Shown here: positions 61,971 to 64,000 of the stretch, piece after piece
Layout of the letters: every line of letters starts with the position of its first letter
How positions within the stretch are numbered: position 1 is the first letter of the stretch
Assembly: GCA_035635855.1 (NCBI GenBank)
Contig: DASQAF010000009.1
Span: forward strand, 620,001 to 684,000
Length of the DNA stretch: 64,000 nt
DNA from: UBA11740 sp035635855
GTDB lineage: Bacteria; Acidobacteriota; Blastocatellia; Pyrinomonadales; Pyrinomonadaceae
Direction: 5' to 3'
The notes under the pieces: generated by a model
The model's input: only the letters and a program-made list of their open reading frames with translations
Told to the model about the DNA's origin: nothing
Databases searched by the model: none
Position numbers and translations under genes: made by a program

Positions 61971-62122
61971 CCGCGGATAAACGCGGATAAGACAAAAGCA
62001 GCCACGAAAAAGCGCAATAAGCACAAAACAGAAATAATGCAATTTGGTCTTGTGCTTCTTGCGCCTCTTTGTGGCTAATACTCTTTCTTTGTCTGATCGA
62101 TCTGATCCGCGTCCATCCGCGG
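61971..62122. repeat. CCGCGGATAAACGCGG inverted repeat between convergent genes
   Basis: Left arm CCGCGGATAAACGCGGATAAGAC at 61971-61993 pairs imperfectly with GATCCGCGTCCATCCGCGG at about 62104-62122. The centre carries a second, CACGAAAAAGCGC...GCGCCTCTTTGTGG, inverted repeat. It lies between the convergent ATPase and dehydrogenase genes. Confidence 0.75.
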
Positions 62123-62135
62123 CTAATTTGTATTT

Positions 62136-63029
62136 CTAAACCAGATTCATCGGCGTCGGGTTCTTCGGATCCTTCGTATAGTCGTAAAACCCGCGGCCTG
62201 ATTTGCGGCCATACAAACCGGCCATCACCATGCGCTTTAGCAGCGGCGGCGGCGCGAAACGCTTCTCGCGAAATTCATTGAACATGATTTCGGCAATGTA
62301 GTAGGTCGTGTCGAGTCCCACGAAATCGCCCAGCGTCAACGGTCCCATCGGATAGCCGCAGCCGAGTTTCATCGCGTTGTCGATGTCCACAATCGAGCCG
62401 ACGCCTTCTTCGAGCGCGCGAATCGAATCCAGCAGGTACGGCACCAACAAGCGGTTCACAATGAATCCGGTCTTGTCAGAAGCGCGCACGGGGACCTTAC
62501 CCAGCTTTTTTCCGAACGCCACGGCGTCTTCGTAAACCGCGGGGTCGGTCAGGATCGTGCGCACAACTTCCACCAGTTTCATGATCGGCACGGGATTAAA
62601 GAAGTGCATGCCGATAAAGCGCTGTTGGCGCGTGGCCGAAGTGGCCGCCATCATTTGAGTAATCGAAAGCGAAGAGGTGTTCGAAGCAAAGATCGTTTCC
62701 GGCTTGCAGATCGCGTCTAATTGCCTATAGGTGCTTTGCTTTTCTTCCAGGTTTTCAATTATGGCTTCGATAATGATGTCACAGTCGGCCAGATCGTCGA
62801 ACGTCGTCGTGCCGAACAGCCGATCGCGCGTCGCTTTCTGCTCTGCGGCGGTGATGGCACCTTTGGCGGCGAATTTTTCCAGCGACTTCTCGATCCCAGT
62901 GAAACCCTTTTGCAAAAGTTCTTCGGAAACTTCGCGCACGGTTGTTTCAAAACCGGCGCTCGCGGCTATCTGAGCAATGCCCGCGCCCATTAAGCCGCAT
63001 CCGAGCACGCCTACTTTCTTGATCTCCAT
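62136..63029 (-). CDS. 3-hydroxybutyryl-CoA dehydrogenase
   Basis: 297 aa. NAD-binding loop GCGLMGAGIA at residues 10-19; catalytic Ser in NTSSLSI and the His-Glu pair in IGMHFFNPVPIMKLVEVV (His about 142); C-domain ends TGFIVNRLLVPY, LGDFVGLD and GRKSGRGFYDY. Oxidises (S)-3-hydroxybutyryl-CoA to acetoacetyl-CoA, which the thiolase at 4086 could cleave. No other beta-oxidation gene adjoins. A repeat lies upstream. Confidence 0.93.
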   Translation of the reverse strand: MEIKKVGVLGCGLMGAGIAQIAASAGFETTVREVSEELLQKGFTGIEKSLEKFAAKGAITAAEQKATRDRLFGTTTFDDLADCDIIIEAIIENLEEKQSTYRQLDAICKPETIFASNTSSLSITQMMAATSATRQQRFIGMHFFNPVPIMKLVEVVRTILTDPAVYEDAVAFGKKLGKVPVRASDKTGFIVNRLLVPYLLDSIRALEEGVGSIVDIDNAMKLGCGYPMGPLTLGDFVGLDTTYYIAEIMFNEFREKRFAPPPLLKRMVMAGLYGRKSGRGFYDYTKDPKNPTPMNLV

Positions 63030-63049
63030 CTCAAATCTCCTCTATCCAA

Positions 63050-63150
63050 TCCGCAGATTACGCAGATTACACCGATAAGAACTTTTCTGTTTAGATCAGA
63101 ATCATGGTCTCACTCCGAATTCAATCTGTGAAATCTGCGTAATCTGCGGA
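63050..63150. repeat. CCGCAGATTACGCAGATTAC inverted repeat
   Basis: Arms 63050-63076 and 63124-63150 pair over about 27 bp with a few mismatches. It lies between the rhomboid gene end and the dehydrogenase start, on the same strand. Confidence 0.82.
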
Positions 63151-63156
63151 TACTCT

Positions 63157-64000
63157 TCATCCAAAATGTCGCGCCACCATGACAAAACACACCAGCACCA
63201 GAACCAGCGCGCCGATCTGGGCCACGCGCCAGGCGATCGTCATACCGGTCGAAGCGCCGGGCCGCTTGTAACTGACGACACTCGCCAGCGCCGCGCCTGA
63301 CAGCAACCCACCCATGTGGGCAGCGTTATCAATCACACCGCGCAGCATAAATCCAATGCCGATGTTCAAGAGGATCACCGGCAGCATTCCAGTGCCAAAG
63401 GCGCGCTTGAAGCCCTCCGGCAATTCATGCCGGTATTTGATACCGAAGACAAACAGCACACCCACTAACCCGAAGAGGGCACCGGAGGCGCCCGCGGAAG
63501 GCTGGTCCGCCGATTTGATGAGAAAGCTTCCGACCAAACCGGGATGCGACCCTGGAATCACAGTCAGGTAACTCGCCAACACCCCCGCGGTGCCGGTGAC
63601 GATCCAAAACACGACGAACTTTGCCGAGCCGTAAAGCTTCTCGACCCAGGGACCGATTACCCAAAGACTGTACATATTGATCAGCACGTGCGGCAGGTTG
63701 ACGTGGATGAAAACCGGCGTGACAAAGCGCCACCATTCATGGCCGAATCTGATCAAGTAATTCGTTTTCGCGCCGTACGCCAGCAGCACCGGTTCTGAAA
63801 ACGCGCCCCACAAAACCGTCGAAGACATGCCGCTTGATTCCCACATCAGCATGAAGACGAAAAAATTCGCAATTAGAAAAATGATGGTAAAGATGTAAGG
63901 ACGAGAGAGCACCGCGCGCGCATAACCCATCGCGTAACGCTCATGCAAAGGGATCGCCGCCGCAGTTTGCCCGACCGGCGCGCCACACACATGGCAACTG
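63157..64000 (-). CDS. Rhomboid family intramembrane serine protease (5' end beyond window)
   Basis: At least 281 codons; the frame stays open to the right edge, where the codons read SCHVCGAPVG, a CxxCG zinc-ribbon half, so the gene probably begins outside the window. Six-helix rhomboid core: the catalytic Ser in GASGALFGLVGV, His in NAAHMGGLLSGAAL and the helix-one LFLIAN-like segment. A GTG at 63990 is a possible but less likely start. Cleaves transmembrane helices of membrane proteins; no substrate is suggested by neighbours. Confidence 0.88.
   Translation of the reverse strand, partial: SCHVCGAPVGQTAAAIPLHERYAMGYARAVLSRPYIFTIIFLIANFFVFMLMWESSGMSSTVLWGAFSEPVLLAYGAKTNYLIRFGHEWWRFVTPVFIHVNLPHVLINMYSLWVIGPWVEKLYGSAKFVVFWIVTGTAGVLASYLTVIPGSHPGLVGSFLIKSADQPSAGASGALFGLVGVLFVFGIKYRHELPEGFKRAFGTGMLPVILLNIGIGFMLRGVIDNAAHMGGLLSGAALASVVSYKRPGASTGMTIAWRVAQIGALVLVLVCFVMVARHFG

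Noticed and set aside
43763..63150. CRISPR-like appearance of spaced CCGCAGATTAC words
   Set aside because: Words are in inverted, not direct, orientation, with only two copies per locus and no cas gene.

Overview
The window looks like chromosome from a soil Acidobacteriota, probably class Blastocatellia. This is an inference from gene content: an Oar-like TonB-dependent receptor with an N-terminal carboxypeptidase-regulatory domain, a very long beta-propeller sensor histidine kinase, a giant Ser/Thr kinase with AAA and TPR regions, bactofilins, many small exported proteins of unknown function, moderately high GC, and gaps filled with palindromic repeats. No rRNA, tRNA, CRISPR array, phage, integrase or transposase is visible. 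Most of the DNA is chromosomal housekeeping and envelope functions.

Layout. 1-7 kb: TonB receptor with its terminator, thiolase, exported S41 peptidase. 7-14 kb: minus-strand purine block (purM, DinB protein, purN, RDD protein), then a ComEC-like metallo-beta-lactamase, an NCS2 purine permease and threonine aldolase. 14-22 kb: two bactofilins, ttcA, an unknown zinc-ribbon-like protein, and the xseA / membrane protein / xseB / prenyl synthase operon. 22-28 kb: acyl-CoA ligase and the 1261-aa kinase-AAA-TPR protein. 28-36 kb: GDT1 and VIT-type metal transporters, DUF72, TPR proteins, a beta-barrel protein, a previously easy-to-miss 49-aa metallothionein, the scar of a deleted methyltransferase, and an ankyrin protein. 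36-47 kb: psuG, a three-gene two-component operon, an M19 dipeptidase, hemW, a DUF1015 protein and a second DinB protein. 47-53 kb: cysQ-like phosphatase, aldo/keto reductase, a MoaD-MoaE fusion and gyrA. 53-64 kb: PilZ protein, plsC, small unknown and exported proteins, suhB-like phosphatase, Tat-exported M24 peptidase, an amino-acid ABC transporter, 3-hydroxybutyryl-CoA dehydrogenase and a rhomboid protease that runs off the right edge.

How genes work together. purM and purN are purine-synthesis steps and a purine permease lies close by. xseA and xseB make exonuclease VII and are co-transcribed with a prenyl diphosphate synthase. The substrate-binding/permease fusion and the ATPase at 59.7-62 kb form a complete polar amino-acid importer. 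A response regulator, sensor kinase and small exported protein are packed head to tail at 37-41.6 kb.

The most unusual property is between and at the edges of genes. Many gaps hold a long inverted repeat from several short-word families, with arms of about 20-28 bp that are perfect or nearly so. Some of this repeat DNA appears to have entered coding sequence: the linker joining MoaD to MoaE, the first codons of the prenyl synthase and of the histidine kinase, and the Shine-Dalgarno of hemW.
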